A stretch of 64,000 nt of DNA from an uncultured Eubacteriales bacterium (GCA_934695425.1 CAKUVH010000004.1:73700-137699); one strand, 5' to 3'; counted from the stretch's first letter, positions 53,556 to 63,846 are shown. Program-made: numbers and translations. Notes: generated from the sequence alone by a model not told the origin.

Positions 53556-54647
53556 ATGAACGATGTTACATCATCATCAAAGACAATAGATACAGTTATC
53601 AAAGATTTGGTAAGCCAAGGAAAAGCTTCCGGCCACGTAAGCACAGGCGAAATCTTGGAAGCTATGGGCGAAATGGATTTTAATCCCGATGAAATAGAAA
53701 AATTATACGATTCCATGGAATCCATGGGCGTCGAAATTGTAGAAGGTTTGGATGAACCCGCGGAACACGAAAAAGCTGATAAGCACGAAGATGTTGTGAT
53801 TCCAACCGGAGAAATTTCCACTACCGATGACCCTGTTAAAGTTTATCTGAAAGAAATAGGAAACGTCCCGCTTCTTAGCGCTGAAGAGGAATTAAAACTT
53901 GCTAAACGAATTTCCGAAGGAGACGAAAAAGCTCGTCGAAGATTGTCGGAAGCCAATTTGCGTTTGGTTGTAAGTATAGCCAAAAGATATCTCGGAAGAG
54001 GAATGCACTTCTTGGATTTGATACAAGAGGGCAATTTGGGTCTTATAAAAGCCGTCGAGAAGTTCGATTATTCTAAAGGATTTAAATTTTCGACCTATGC
54101 CACATGGTGGATTAGGCAAGCTATAACGAGAGCCATCGCCGACCAAGCTAGGACTATTCGTATTCCGGTTCATATGGTTGAAACAATGAATAAAGTAAAA
54201 AGAGTGTCCGGCCAGCTTCTTCACAGCAACGGCCAGGAACCTACTCCTGAAGAAGTGGCAGAAGAATTGAATTTGCCTGTAGAAAAAATACGCGAAATCA
54301 TGCGAGCTTCTCAGGATCCTGTTTCGTTAGAAACGCCAATCGGTGAGGAAGACGACAGTCATTTAGGAGACTTTATTCCCGATAGTGATGCGCTTGCTCC
54401 TGCAGACGAAGCGTCTCATGTACTCTTGAAAGAACAATTATTAGAGGTCTTGGACACGCTTACTCCCAGAGAGAAAAAAGTTTTGGAAATGAGATTTGGC
54501 ATAGAAGATGGTAGACCAAGAACCTTGGAAGAAGTCGGAAAAGAATTTGACGTAACTCGTGAAAGAATTCGTCAAATTGAAGCCAAAGCACTTCGTAAAC
54601 TCCGCCATCCCAGCAGAAGTAAGCGATTAAAGGATTATTTAGACTGA
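53556..54647 (+). CDS. rpoD: RNA polymerase primary sigma factor SigA/RpoD
   Basis: The 363-residue factor has a short region 1.1, region 1.2 ([22 protein letters not shown]), the region 2 core ([27 protein letters not shown]), region 3, and region 4 with [31 protein letters not shown]. Length is near B. subtilis SigA (371). It reads the TTGACA/TATAAT promoters seen throughout this window. AAGGAG precedes the ATG at 53556. Confidence 0.97.
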   Translation: MNDVTSSSKTIDTVIKDLVSQGKASGHVSTGEILEAMGEMDFNPDEIEKLYDSMESMGVEIVEGLDEPAEHEKADKHEDVVIPTGEISTTDDPVKVYLKEIGNVPLLSAEEELKLAKRISEGDEKARRRLSEANLRLVVSIAKRYLGRGMHFLDLIQEGNLGLIKAVEKFDYSKGFKFSTYATWWIRQAITRAIADQARTIRIPVHMVETMNKVKRVSGQLLHSNGQEPTPEEVAEELNLPVEKIREIMRASQDPVSLETPIGEEDDSHLGDFIPDSDALAPADEASHVLLKEQLLEVLDTLTPREKKVLEMRFGIEDGRPRTLEEVGKEFDVTRERIRQIEAKALRKLRHPSRSKRLKDYLD

Positions 54648-54655
54648 TATAAATT

Positions 54656-54693
54656 GAAGATTTTACTTGAATTTGTAAAATCTTCTTTTTTAT
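54656..54693 (+). terminator. Terminator after rpoD
   Basis: GAAGATTTTAC (54656-54666) pairs with GTAAAATCTTC (54675-54685) and is followed by TTTTTTATT. It begins 9 bases after the rpoD stop. Confidence 0.88.
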
Positions 54694-54730
54694 TGCCAAA
54701 TATATTTTTTGAATTTAATTTTATATAATA

Positions 54731-54766
54731 ACAAAAATAGGAGCCGCTGAATTTATCAGCAGCTCC
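54731..54766 (-). terminator. Terminator after secG
   Basis: On the minus strand GGAGCTGCTGA (54766-54756) pairs with TCAGCGGCTCC (54750-54740), apart from one central mismatch, followed by TATTTTTGT. Confidence 0.82.
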
Positions 54767-54790
54767 AAAAATACGCGTTCAATCCCGGCT

Positions 54791-55048
54791 CTAGCCTATA
54801 ACGTGAAAATACATGAGCGCATTTGTTACTATTACAGCTATAAAAAATCCCACAGATATCACTGTTGTCCAACGCTCCAAAAAGGCGTCAATAGAACGAG
54901 ATCTATTTTTAGTAAGGAAAGTATCCGAAACACTACCGGTCATAGCTCCCATGTTTTTTTGATGTCCTTCCTGAAAAAGAACTACCGCAACAATAGCTAC
55001 AGACATAATCAATAATACTACTCCCAATACGATTTCTAATGTACTCAT
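54791..55048 (-). CDS. secG: Preprotein translocase subunit SecG
   Basis: The 85-residue protein has two membrane helices, with VVLFQEGHQKNMGAMTGSVSDTFLTKN between them, the SecG signature loop. It is part of SecYEG. A GTG at 55057 is in frame, but GAGGGG is correctly spaced for the ATG at 55048. Upstream lies a small unknown gene on the same strand. Confidence 0.9.
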   Translation of the reverse strand: MSTLEIVLGVVLLIMSVAIVAVVLFQEGHQKNMGAMTGSVSDTFLTKNRSRSIDAFLERWTTVISVGFFIAVIVTNALMYFHVIG

Positions 55049-55079
55049 TTTTCGCACCCCTCATTTTAATATCAAAATC

Positions 55080-55385
55080 TTACTGACCTGCCATCGCTCT
55101 TTCCAGCCATATATTAGCAATTTCAAGGGCAGGATAAAGTCCACTTTTTTCGCTTATTTTTACTATTTTTTTGCTGTTGGAAATGTCATCATCCATATTT
55201 ATCATTTCAACATTCACGGATGTTGCCACTTTTGTTCCGTTTACATCTTTAAAGTTCTTGCTTTCCATTTTGAATACATATTTATCGGTTATATTCCCGT
55301 AATAAATTGTATCTTTGCATCTCACAAGAGGCTTTCCTTTGTATTCAAAAAAGGTTTTGAGTTTACTGTTTTTAGTACTTTTCAT
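55080..55385 (-). CDS. Small conserved protein of unknown function
   Basis: The 101-residue protein (FFEYKGKPLVRCKDTIYYGNITDKYVF...) resembles a family of short Clostridia proteins that I remember next to secG, but I cannot name a domain. It is soluble, probably beta-strand rich in the first two thirds, with a helical end (LYPALEIANIWLERAM). GGGGTGAG precedes the ATG at 55385. It is 31 bases upstream of secG, so the two are probably one operon. Confidence 0.65.
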   Translation of the reverse strand: MKSTKNSKLKTFFEYKGKPLVRCKDTIYYGNITDKYVFKMESKNFKDVNGTKVATSVNVEMINMDDDISNSKKIVKISEKSGLYPALEIANIWLERAMAGQ

Positions 55386-55530
55386 AACTCACCCCGTAAA
55401 AATTATTATCTGCTACTACACAGAATATAATGATAGCACTTTAATGTCTGACTTTCAATACTTTATTTACAATTTATTGTATTTTGGTAATTTGATATGC
55501 TTTTTTCAAAAAAATGAACTAATATCTTTC

Positions 55531-55560
55531 TTGACATTCACTTCCATTACGTAATAAAAT
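55531..55560 (+). promoter_or_regulatory. Candidate promoter for rny
   Basis: TTGACA (55531-55536) and TAAAAT (55555-55560) with an 18-base spacer. The transcript would have a leader of about 200 bases before rny. Confidence 0.45.
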
Positions 55561-55682
55561 TAAGGAGTAGAATTTTATTTTTATATGTATTGGTTTTTTA
55601 CAAATAGAATCAAATTTGAACGACTTGTAATTAGTTTTAATGATTATAAATATCGAAGATAAAAATATAAGCAATATTTGAA

Positions 55683-55710
55683 GCTTCTTTTTGTTATATC
55701 GAAAAGAAGC
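55683..55710 (+). other. Hairpin in the rny leader
   Basis: GCTTCTTTTT (55683-55692) pairs with GAAAAGAAGC (55701-55710), one G-U pair, in the 5' leader. It has no T-run, and no plus-strand gene lies just before it, so it is a leader structure rather than an ordinary terminator. Confidence 0.5.
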
Positions 55711-55770
55711 CTGTTTACGGTATTATAAAATTAAATTTAATTGTAAGAATTACTTAGGAGGTTAAAAAAA

Positions 55771-57312
55771 TTGAATTTGGTAAGTGTAGTATGTATTATG
55801 GTAGGGGCAGTTGCCGTGGCGTTTTTGCTGGGAATTTTTTACAGGAAATTAAAGGCAGAAAAAGCCATTGTCTCAGCTGAAAAAGAAGCTGAAAAAATAA
55901 TTGCCAACGCTAAAGAATTGGCGGAAACTCGAAAGAAAGAAGTTGTTTTGGAAGGGAAAGAAGAAATACATAAGTTCAGAAGCGAAACAGAAAAAGAAAT
56001 TTCTGATCGCCGCAAAGACATTCAGCGCCAAGAAAGAAGAATAATACAAAAGGAGGAAAATTTAGACAAAAAAGCCGAGCATTTGGAATCCAAGGAAAAT
56101 TCACTCAATGAAAAAGCCAAAGAAATTGAGCATAAGTATCTTGAAGCGGAAATTATAAAAAAGAATCAATTTGAAGTTCTTGAAAAAATTTCCGGATTTT
56201 CGGTTTCTCAAGCAAAAAATTATTTACTCGAAAGTTTGCAAGATGAGCTGTCACACGAAAAAGCGTTAAAAATAACCATGTTTGAACAACAATTAAAAGA
56301 AGAATGTGATAAAAGAGCAGAAGAAATTTTATCCATGGCGATACAACGCTGTGCTTCCGATCACATCTCTGAGGCTACTATATCGGTTGTTTCTCTTCCG
56401 AATGACGACATGAAAGGGAGAATAATAGGCCGCGAAGGAAGAAATATAAGAGCCATTGAAAATTTGACCGGAGTTGATTTGATAATAGACGATACTCCCG
56501 AAGCAATAACTCTTTCTGCGTTTGATCCGGTGAGAAGAGAAATAGCAAGAGTGGCGCTCGAAAGATTGATAGCAGACGGCAGAATTCACCCTGCTAAAAT
56601 AGAAGAAATGGTAGAACGCTCCAGAAAAGACGTTGAAAAAGAAATAAAAGAAGAAGGCCAACGTGCAGCGCTCGAAGCGGGGATAAACAATATCCATCCT
56701 GAAATAATTAAACTTTTAGGAAAGTTAAAGTATAGAACCAGCTACGGTCAAAATGTTTTGAAGCATTCTTTAGAAGTCGCTCATTTATGCTGTATGATGG
56801 CGTCAGAACTTAATTTGGACGCATCATTGGCAAGAAGAATAGGATTGCTCCACGATATCGGAAAAGCTCTTGACCACGAGCAAGAAGGCTCTCATATTGA
56901 ACTTGGCGTGAAAGTAGTCAAGAAATATAAAGAAAATAATGATGTAATTCACGCTATACACGCTCACCACGGCGACATAGAGCCAAAAACTCCATACGCA
57001 TTTATTTTGCAAGCTGCTGATACCGCATCCGCCGCAAGACCGGGAGCACGTCGTGAAGATTTGGAAAATTATGTTAAGCGTTTAGAAAAATTGGAATCTT
57101 TGGTTTCGTCATTTGCCGGAGTAAAGACCTGTTACGCAATCCAGGCGGGTCGCGAAATAAGAGTTATGATTAATCCTGAAGTTGTAAATGATGAAGAAAT
57201 GATACCGCTCGCAAGAGATATTTGCAAAAAAATAGAATCAGAGCTGGAGTATCCGGGTCAGATAAAAGTAAATATTATAAGAGAAAGCAGAACTGTTGAT
57301 TACGCTAGATAA
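55771..57312 (+). CDS. rny: Ribonuclease Y
   Basis: RNase Y is the main membrane-bound endonuclease that starts mRNA decay in many Firmicutes. The 513-residue protein has one N-terminal helix (about 3-23), a long Lys/Glu-rich coiled coil (about 25-170), a KH domain ([24 protein letters not shown]) and an HD domain ([13 protein letters not shown]). Length matches B. subtilis (520). TTG start at 55771 behind AGGAGGT. ymdB follows 23 bases later, as in B. subtilis. Confidence 0.96.
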   Translation: MNLVSVVCIMVGAVAVAFLLGIFYRKLKAEKAIVSAEKEAEKIIANAKELAETRKKEVVLEGKEEIHKFRSETEKEISDRRKDIQRQERRIIQKEENLDKKAEHLESKENSLNEKAKEIEHKYLEAEIIKKNQFEVLEKISGFSVSQAKNYLLESLQDELSHEKALKITMFEQQLKEECDKRAEEILSMAIQRCASDHISEATISVVSLPNDDMKGRIIGREGRNIRAIENLTGVDLIIDDTPEAITLSAFDPVRREIARVALERLIADGRIHPAKIEEMVERSRKDVEKEIKEEGQRAALEAGINNIHPEIIKLLGKLKYRTSYGQNVLKHSLEVAHLCCMMASELNLDASLARRIGLLHDIGKALDHEQEGSHIELGVKVVKKYKENNDVIHAIHAHHGDIEPKTPYAFILQAADTASAARPGARREDLENYVKRLEKLESLVSSFAGVKTCYAIQAGREIRVMINPEVVNDEEMIPLARDICKKIESELEYPGQIKVNIIRESRTVDYAR

Positions 57313-57335
57313 TAGCATTTTTGAGGAATGAAATT

Positions 57336-58109
57336 ATGAAAATTTTAGTTATCGGTGACATAGTAGGAAAAAACGGAACTGATTTTTTAAGGGCAAAGTT
57401 AGGTGCGTTAAAATCTGAAAAAAATATAGATTTTGTAATTGCCAATGGAGAAAATTCCGCAGAAGGAAATGGCATAATACCCGATTCCGCTCGAAAAATT
57501 TTAGGTAGCGGAGTAGATGTAATTACCGGCGGAAATCATTCTTTCAGGCGTCGTGAATTTTTTCAAATTTTGAGCGATAATAATAAAATTTTAAGACCGT
57601 ATAATTTCCCGGGAGAAAAAACGCCCGGAGTTGGATTTTGTAAATCAGAAGTTAACGGAGTGAAGATTGCTGTTATAAATCTTTTGGGCGTTGTGTACCT
57701 CGAAAGCCTGGACAATCCGTTCAAGGCGGTAGACAGAGCTATCCACCTTTGTAGCGATTGCAAAATAAAAATTATAGATTTTCACGCCGAAGCCACAGCT
57801 GAAAAATTGGCTATGGGTTATTATGTTGACGGGAGAGTATCGGCTGTATTCGGTACGCATACTCACGTTCAAACTTCTGATGAACAAATTTTGCCGAACG
57901 GCACAGGATATATTACCGATGTAGGTATGACCGGTGCGATTTGCTCGGTGCTGGGAGTAAAAAAAGAATTGTCGATACGCCGAATGAAAGATAAATTACC
58001 CACAAGATTTCAAAACGCCGACGGCCCATGCAAAATGGAGTGCGCGGTGTTTGATATAGATGATTCCACAGGAAAGGCAGTATCGGTGGAAAGATTGAGA
58101 ATCCTTTAA
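57336..58109 (+). CDS. ymdB: YmdB-family metallophosphoesterase
   Basis: The 257-residue protein starts ILVIGDIVGKNG and has VIANGENSAEGNGI, GGNHSF and VFGTHTHVQTSDEQILPNGTGYITDVGM, the metal-binding motifs of the YmdB family. B. subtilis YmdB is a cyclic-nucleotide phosphodiesterase affecting biofilm and motility decisions. A frame opens at 57321, but GAGGA points to the ATG at 57336. Probably co-transcribed with rny. Confidence 0.92.
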   Translation: MKILVIGDIVGKNGTDFLRAKLGALKSEKNIDFVIANGENSAEGNGIIPDSARKILGSGVDVITGGNHSFRRREFFQILSDNNKILRPYNFPGEKTPGVGFCKSEVNGVKIAVINLLGVVYLESLDNPFKAVDRAIHLCSDCKIKIIDFHAEATAEKLAMGYYVDGRVSAVFGTHTHVQTSDEQILPNGTGYITDVGMTGAICSVLGVKKELSIRRMKDKLPTRFQNADGPCKMECAVFDIDDSTGKAVSVERLRIL

Positions 58110-58213
58110 GTAAATTATTTAAAATAATTGCATATATAATATAAATGATGTAAAATGTGTCATGTGGACTTAGAATTCTAAAATAATTCTCATATTTGAG
58201 GGGTTGTATTCAA

Positions 58214-59884
58214 TTGATAGACGGATTAATTTTAAAAAAAGCCTTTATTTCAGGAGCAAACAATATTATAAAAAGCAAAAAATTTGTTAATGAGCTCAAT
58301 ATTTTTCCTGTTCCGGACGGTGATACCGGAACAAATATGTCTATGACCATATCTTCAGGCGTGGAAGCGCTTAATAAGCTCAATGATGAAGTCACAACTG
58401 GTGAAGTTGTTCAAGCTTTTGTGCCTGCTCTTTTAAGAGGAGCAAGGGGAAATTCCGGAGTAATACTTTCGATATTGTTCCGTGGGTTTACTGAACTTTT
58501 TTCAAATTCAAAAACATTGACAGGAAGCGATCTGGCTCAGGCTCTGGATGTCGGCGTGAAAGCCGCTTATGCTTCTGTCACAAAGCCTACCGAAGGAACC
58601 ATATTAACTGTGGCGAGAGTGGCGTGTGAGCGTGCCAAAGAGGCGGCAAAAATCAATAACGACGCTGTTTTCGTTTGGGATAAAGCTTGCGCCGGAGCAA
58701 AAGACGCCTTAAAACAAACCCCGGAACTTTTGCCTGTGTTAAAAAAAGCAGGTGTTGTGGACGCCGGAGGAAAGGGTTTGTGTTTAATTTTTGAAGGTAT
58801 TTTATCTTACATAAAAGATGAAATTTTCATTGAGCCCGGCGAAGAAATTACCAACATTGAAGAAGACGACGAATTTAAAAATGCAGCCGCAGAATTTGAC
58901 CAAGATATAAGGTTCACATATTGCACTGAGTTTATAGTTCAAAGAAATCGTATGTGCAATTTGCGCCCATTAAGACTTAGAAATCGCTTGCAAAAAATTG
59001 GCGATTGTGTAGTTGTTGTTGACGATGAAGAAATAATCAAAGTTCATGTTCACACCGAAAACCCGGGAAAAGTTCTCGAAGAGGGTTTGCGTTACGGCCA
59101 ATTTTTAACCGTTAAAATTGAAAACATGAAAGAGCAACACAGAAAAGCCGCTGAAGCAAAGCAAGAAAAGCTTTCGAAATCAATCCAAAATTCAGAAGTT
59201 TTTGAAAGAAAAGATCCCGAAGAAGAAGTCGGCTTTGTGGCTGTTGCGGCGGGAAATGGCGTGGTTTCTTTATTTAAAGATTTAGGATGCCAAAACGTAA
59301 TAAGTGGTGGACAGACGATGAATCCCAGCACAGATAAAATCGTTGAAGCAATACTTGCCACTCCTGCGAAAACTGTTTATGTTTTCCCGAATAATAAAAA
59401 TATAATCATGTCCGCTCAACAGGCAATATCTTTGGTTAAAGACAGAACAGTTGTAGTAGTCCCCACAAAGACTATTCCTCAAGGAATCGCCGCGATTCTT
59501 TCGTACAGCTTTGAAAGCGATATGGAAAGTAATATCGATATAATGACAGCCGCTTTTTCAAAAGTAAAAACCGGTCAAATTACTTTCGCTGCCAGAGATT
59601 CAGAATTCGGTGGATTTAAAATTAAAGAAAGAGATATCTTAGCTTTATCTGACGGGAAATTGGTGTTTACCGATAAAGATCCTGTTAAAGCTGTCGCCAG
59701 ACTCGCTAAACTGCTTTCAAATAAGGATACTGAGTTTATTACTCTGATTTATGGCGAAAGTGTAAGCTTGGAACAAGCCGAAAAAGCTAAAGAAATGATT
59801 GAATCAACTCTGAAAAACAAGATAGAAGTTACATTGATTAATGGTGAACAACCTATTTATCATTTTGTTATTTCTGTAGAATAA
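58214..59884 (+). CDS. fakA: DAK2/DhaL-domain protein, FakA (YloV)-like
   Basis: The 556-residue protein has an N-terminal DhaL kinase domain (NIFPVPDGDTGTNMSMT and GARGNSGVILS) and the large C-terminal DUF1949/DegV-associated region of YloV proteins. FakA phosphorylates fatty acids bound to a DegV-type FakB; no fakB is in the window. In many Firmicutes it lies before recG, as here. The start is taken as the TTG at 58214, with GAGGGG 10 bases upstream, giving LIDGLILKKAF; an in-frame TTG at 58196 precedes the binding site. Confidence 0.88.
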   Translation: MIDGLILKKAFISGANNIIKSKKFVNELNIFPVPDGDTGTNMSMTISSGVEALNKLNDEVTTGEVVQAFVPALLRGARGNSGVILSILFRGFTELFSNSKTLTGSDLAQALDVGVKAAYASVTKPTEGTILTVARVACERAKEAAKINNDAVFVWDKACAGAKDALKQTPELLPVLKKAGVVDAGGKGLCLIFEGILSYIKDEIFIEPGEEITNIEEDDEFKNAAAEFDQDIRFTYCTEFIVQRNRMCNLRPLRLRNRLQKIGDCVVVVDDEEIIKVHVHTENPGKVLEEGLRYGQFLTVKIENMKEQHRKAAEAKQEKLSKSIQNSEVFERKDPEEEVGFVAVAAGNGVVSLFKDLGCQNVISGGQTMNPSTDKIVEAILATPAKTVYVFPNNKNIIMSAQQAISLVKDRTVVVVPTKTIPQGIAAILSYSFESDMESNIDIMTAAFSKVKTGQITFAARDSEFGGFKIKERDILALSDGKLVFTDKDPVKAVARLAKLLSNKDTEFITLIYGESVSLEQAEKAKEMIESTLKNKIEVTLINGEQPIYHFVISVE

Positions 59885-59907
59885 ATTATAAAATTGGAGG
59901 TGCCTTT

Positions 59908-61956
59908 ATGGCATCTTTATTTAAAATTGATATACAAAAATTAAAAGGTGTAGGCCCCAAAACTGCGGAATATTTTCGGAAGCTAGGGGTCTGCACCGTT
60001 GGTGATTTAATAAAATTTTTTCCAAAAAGCTACGAAGACTGGACAATGTTATCGAATATCGAAATGGCGAAAGGGCAAAAAGATAAGTGTTTAAGGCTTC
60101 GAATTTTAATTCCTGCAAAAGAATTTTTTACTAAAAATAAAAAAAGTATGTACAAGCTTATCGCTACCGACGGGATTAATAATATTGAAATAACATTTTT
60201 TAATAACAAATATGTTGCTAAAAGTTTTCGCGTTAATTGCGAGTATATTTTTCGAGGAAATGTTGTTTTAAATTATGGAAAATACGAAATGATCTCGCCT
60301 AAATTCAAAGAAATAAATAATTCCGAAAATCTTTATCCTGTCTATCATCAAACGGCCGGGCTTACTTCTTCTAAAATTTTTTCTTGTGTGAAAAATGCTT
60401 TTGAACTAATGCCAAAAACTGTAAATGAAACATTACCGGATTGGGTTATCGATGAAAATTATCTTTATCCGCTTGATTTTGCTCTGAAAAAAATCCATTT
60501 TCCAAAAGATAAAGATGAGTTGTATGAAGCAAGAAAAAGAATAATCTTTGAAGAATTTTTCGTCTATCAGTTGGGCGTAAAATTATTAAAAAAACAATCA
60601 AGAGTAAAAACCGATATAAACGTGAAAAAAGATTACAGTACTGAATTTTTATCTTTTTTGCCGTTTGAAATGACCGGCGCTCAAAAAACAGCGGTTGAAG
60701 AATGTGTAAGCGATATGATGGAAAATAAATTTTCCATGAACAGATTACTTCAAGGCGATGTCGGCTCAGGAAAAACAGCTGTTGCGGCGTCAATTGCGTA
60801 CACGATTGCAAAAAACGGATATCAGGTTGCGATTATGGCTCCTACTGAACTTTTGGCGGTTCAGCATTTTAGTACATTTAAAAAGTTTTTCGAAAATACA
60901 AGTTTAAAAATAGTTTCACTATACGGTTCCATGAAAAGCAAAGAAAAAAATCAGGCTAACAGTGAAATTTCATCCGGCGAAGCGAACATAGTAATAGGAA
61001 CTCATTGTTTAATTTCCGAAAAAGTATTATTTAAAAATTTAGGTCTGATAATAACCGACGAGCAACACAGATTTGGAGTAAATCAACGAGCAGCGCTTGT
61101 TAACAAAGGTACGGCACCGCATGTGCTCGTTATGTCCGCTACACCAATACCCCGAAGCTTAGCATTGATTTTATATGGTGACCTTGATATTTCTGTCCTA
61201 AACGAAACCTTGCCCGGAAGACAAAAAATAGATACTTTTTTTGTGGATAGCTCCAAACGCTCAAGATTATGGAATTTTTTGAAAAATATAATAAATCAAG
61301 GCGGTCAAGGTTATATCGTATGCGCGAGCATTGAGGATACTCAGGAAAATCTTTTGGATGTGTACACTTATTATGAAAAAATGATAGACGAAGGCTTTGA
61401 AAAATCCTCCGTAAGTGTTTTGCACGGCAAAATGAAATCTTCTGAAAAAGATGAAATTATGAAAAATTTTATAGACGGCAAAATTAAAATTTTAATTTCC
61501 ACGACCGTAATCGAGGTCGGTATAGACGTTGCTAATGCTCAAATTATAATAATAGAAAATGCAGAAAGATTTGGCTTATCGCAGCTTCACCAGCTCAGAG
61601 GTAGGGTAGGAAGAAGCAGCTTAAAATCTTATTGCGTCTTGGTTTCCGATTCAAAAAGCAAAGATTCAATGCGCAGATTCTCCGCGATGGTGGATTCAAA
61701 CAGCGGATTTTATTTGTCTGAAGAGGATTTGAAATTACGTGGCCCCGGAGATTTTTTTGGAGTGAATCAGCACGGTGTTCCTAATATAAAAATCCCCACT
61801 AATTATAATGACCTTCCGACAGTGAAAAACGCTCAAAACGCAGCTTTAAAATTTTTATCTTGTGATGAAATTTCAAATTATAAATTTCTAAATTACAGGA
61901 TCTCAAAAACATTTAAAAAATTTGAAGATGAAGATAATAACGGAATAACTTTTTAA
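59908..61956 (+). CDS. recG: ATP-dependent DNA helicase RecG
   Basis: RecG remodels stalled replication forks and Holliday junctions. The 682-residue protein has an N-terminal wedge/OB domain (LKGVGPKTAEYFRKLGV at the start), Walker A GDVGSGKTA (near 289), DEQHRFG as the DExH box, SATPIPRSLAL, and the C-terminal helicase domain with GRVGRSSLKSYC. Length is standard. ATG at 59908 after GGAGGTGCC. It is followed at 13 bases by acpS. Confidence 0.96.
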   Translation: MASLFKIDIQKLKGVGPKTAEYFRKLGVCTVGDLIKFFPKSYEDWTMLSNIEMAKGQKDKCLRLRILIPAKEFFTKNKKSMYKLIATDGINNIEITFFNNKYVAKSFRVNCEYIFRGNVVLNYGKYEMISPKFKEINNSENLYPVYHQTAGLTSSKIFSCVKNAFELMPKTVNETLPDWVIDENYLYPLDFALKKIHFPKDKDELYEARKRIIFEEFFVYQLGVKLLKKQSRVKTDINVKKDYSTEFLSFLPFEMTGAQKTAVEECVSDMMENKFSMNRLLQGDVGSGKTAVAASIAYTIAKNGYQVAIMAPTELLAVQHFSTFKKFFENTSLKIVSLYGSMKSKEKNQANSEISSGEANIVIGTHCLISEKVLFKNLGLIITDEQHRFGVNQRAALVNKGTAPHVLVMSATPIPRSLALILYGDLDISVLNETLPGRQKIDTFFVDSSKRSRLWNFLKNIINQGGQGYIVCASIEDTQENLLDVYTYYEKMIDEGFEKSSVSVLHGKMKSSEKDEIMKNFIDGKIKILISTTVIEVGIDVANAQIIIIENAERFGLSQLHQLRGRVGRSSLKSYCVLVSDSKSKDSMRRFSAMVDSNSGFYLSEEDLKLRGPGDFFGVNQHGVPNIKIPTNYNDLPTVKNAQNAALKFLSCDEISNYKFLNYRISKTFKKFEDEDNNGITF

Positions 61957-61969
61957 AAGGTGATGATTT

Positions 61970-62338
61970 ATGTATTCTATAGGACTGGACATGGTTGAAA
62001 TATCCCGAATAGAAAAATCCATGCAACGACCCAATTTTTTGAATTATATTTTAGGCGAAAAAGAATTTGAAGAGTTAAAATTAAGAAATTTTCCTGTCCA
62101 AAGTGTAGCTGCTAATTTTGCAGCCAAAGAAGCTTTTGCAAAATCCATAGGTCTGGGGTTTAAAGGATTTAAAATAAAAGAAGTAGAAGTTCTTAGAGAA
62201 TCTTCCGGAAAACCTATTTTTTATTTCACAGGAAATGCAAAAAAAATAGTAGAAGAAAATAATTATGATTTTTCCCTAAGTCTTACGCATACCTCAAATT
62301 TAGCTTCTGCATCAGTAATATGTTTTAAAAAAAATTAA
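61970..62338 (+). CDS. acpS: Holo-[acyl-carrier-protein] synthase
   Basis: AcpS attaches the phosphopantetheine arm to acyl carrier protein. The 122-residue protein shows GLDMVEISRIEKSM and FAAKEAFAKSIG, with the conserved metal and CoA residues (Asp near 6, Glu near 55). Length is typical. ATG at 61970 follows AAGGTGATG. It precedes nnrD at 13 bases, a common Firmicute order. Confidence 0.95.
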   Translation: MYSIGLDMVEISRIEKSMQRPNFLNYILGEKEFEELKLRNFPVQSVAANFAAKEAFAKSIGLGFKGFKIKEVEVLRESSGKPIFYFTGNAKKIVEENNYDFSLSLTHTSNLASASVICFKKN

Positions 62339-62351
62339 GGAGAGATTTGAC

Positions 62352-63236
62352 ATGCAAGAATACGATTATTTAAAAATAATAAATTTTGACACGGTGAAAA
62401 ATATTCTGCCAAAGCGTCTTCCGGATTCCAATAAAGGAACCTTCGGAAGGCTGCTTTGCATTTGTGGGAGCAAAAATATGCCCGGAGCTGCTTTCTACTG
62501 TGTCGCTGCCGCTTCGAGGTCCGGTGTCGGGCTTATAGAATCGGTTATACCTGAGGATATTTATGCCATTACAGCTTCCAAGATATCCGAATCGCTTTTT
62601 TATCCTATATCTAATGATTTCGAAAAAGCTTGGGATACAATTAATTCTTTGCTGCCTCGTGCTACAGCTGTACTTGTCGGTTGCGGAATGGGTTGGAATA
62701 AATTTACTCAAAAAATAGTATATAAACTTGTGAGAGAAAGCAAAATCCCTCTAATCATAGATGCCGATGGAATAAATGTTATATCGGAAAACATAGATAT
62801 ATTAAAAGAAGCACAATCCGATATTATTTTAACTCCTCATATCAAAGAAATGTCACGCTTACTGGGCGAAGATACAAATTATGTTTTAAAAAATAAATTC
62901 GAAGTTGCTAAAAATTTTTCTAAAAAATATAATTTAACTCTGGTTTTAAAAGATAGCAAAACAGTAATTTCCGATATCAACGGTCATCTATATTTAAATT
63001 CAACAGGAAACGAATCCATGGCCAAAGGAGGCACAGGAGACGTTCTTGCGGGAATAATAGGAAGTTTAGCGGCACAAGGAGTTTCTGCTTTAAATTCCGC
63101 AATAATTTCTGTTTTTATCCACGGAAGGAGTGGGGATATATGTAAAGAAAAGCTTTCTTCTTTTTCGGTTATTCCAACAGATATAATAAACAACTTATCA
63201 GAAGTTTTTTTAGAGCTTGACGGAAAGGTGATTTAG
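62352..63236 (+). CDS. nnrD: ADP-dependent NAD(P)H-hydrate dehydratase
   Basis: NnrD repairs hydrated NADH and NADPH. The 294-residue protein matches the YjeF C-terminal kinase-like domain: GTFGRLLCICGSKNMPGAA near the start, GMGW, DADGIN and the GGTGDVLAGIIGSLAAQG motif near residue 225. The N-terminal epimerase domain (NnrE) is absent, so this is the stand-alone form. Its stop overlaps the next start by one base. Confidence 0.92.
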   Translation: MQEYDYLKIINFDTVKNILPKRLPDSNKGTFGRLLCICGSKNMPGAAFYCVAAASRSGVGLIESVIPEDIYAITASKISESLFYPISNDFEKAWDTINSLLPRATAVLVGCGMGWNKFTQKIVYKLVRESKIPLIIDADGINVISENIDILKEAQSDIILTPHIKEMSRLLGEDTNYVLKNKFEVAKNFSKKYNLTLVLKDSKTVISDINGHLYLNSTGNESMAKGGTGDVLAGIIGSLAAQGVSALNSAIISVFIHGRSGDICKEKLSSFSVIPTDIINNLSEVFLELDGKVI

Positions 63237-63727
63237 TGAAAAATTTTATTTGTATAATAGTATGCGGCATATTGATTTTTTCCTTAAATGGTTGCAAAAA
63301 AAATGTCTTGGATTCCGGTTCCGAGATATCAACCGAAATGGACGGAATTGTAAGCATACATTACAAAGATGAAAAATATAAAGGTAAAATAATTCATAAA
63401 CCCGAAGGATTGACAACAATTGTTCTTGAAGAACCTCAAAATTTAAAGGGAATGACTTATTCTTTCAGCGGAGGAAAATACGAAATTTCCATGCAAGGGC
63501 TCTCGGGCGAATTTACAGCCAGTCCTTTTTCAAAAAATTCGCCTATTTTTTGCATAGATAAATTATTGAATTCTTTGAAAGACACCCAAAATATTAAAAA
63601 AGTCGATAAAAATCATATAAAAATTAATTGTGATGGCACGGAATATGAAGTGAATACGGATCCTTCAGGAAAAATTCAATCAATTACAGCTCCTTCTCTT
63701 GAATTGGAGATTATTTTGCAAGCGTAA
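63236..63727 (+). CDS. Small lipoprotein of unknown function
   Basis: The 163-residue product has a signal peptide with a lipobox ending in Cys20 (SLNGC) and a mature part rich in beta-strand, with GLTTIVLEEPQNLKGM and a Ser/Gly-containing repeat-like pattern similar to outer-membrane-lipoprotein-carrier folds, but I cannot assign it. It begins with GTG at 63236, overlapping the nnrD stop, with GGAAAGGTGAT upstream, so it is part of the acpS-nnrD operon. Confidence 0.75.
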   Translation: MKNFICIIVCGILIFSLNGCKKNVLDSGSEISTEMDGIVSIHYKDEKYKGKIIHKPEGLTTIVLEEPQNLKGMTYSFSGGKYEISMQGLSGEFTASPFSKNSPIFCIDKLLNSLKDTQNIKKVDKNHIKINCDGTEYEVNTDPSGKIQSITAPSLELEIILQA

Positions 63728-63810
63728 TGAACAGTTTTTTGAAAAAATATGTAATAAATTATGCAAAAAATCAAAGATGATGTAAATTGAAAAAAAGTTT
63801 AAAAAAAGTG

Positions 63811-63840
63811 TTGACAATAATAAAAGGGATATGGTATTAT
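63811..63840 (+). promoter_or_regulatory. Strong promoter, probably of an rRNA operon
   Basis: TTGACA (63811-63816), an 18-base spacer and TATTAT (63835-63840) with TGG just upstream (extended -10) form a strong promoter. Transcription should begin about 63847, where the leader hairpin starts. Confidence 0.75.
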
Positions 63841-63846
63841 AAAAAA

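Larger units (their letters stand above)
55386..55770. other. 385-base intergenic region between the small secG-linked gene and rny
   Basis: No convincing gene is seen. The stretch holds a promoter candidate for rny and a hairpin in its leader (separate entries). The rest is very AT-rich. A 25-codon frame at about 55584 lacks a properly spaced ribosome binding site and is not called. Confidence 0.5.

Noticed and set aside
55584..55661. Short 25-codon frame upstream of rny
   Set aside because: The only AAGGAG is about 17 bases away from its ATG, and the composition is like the surrounding AT-rich spacer.
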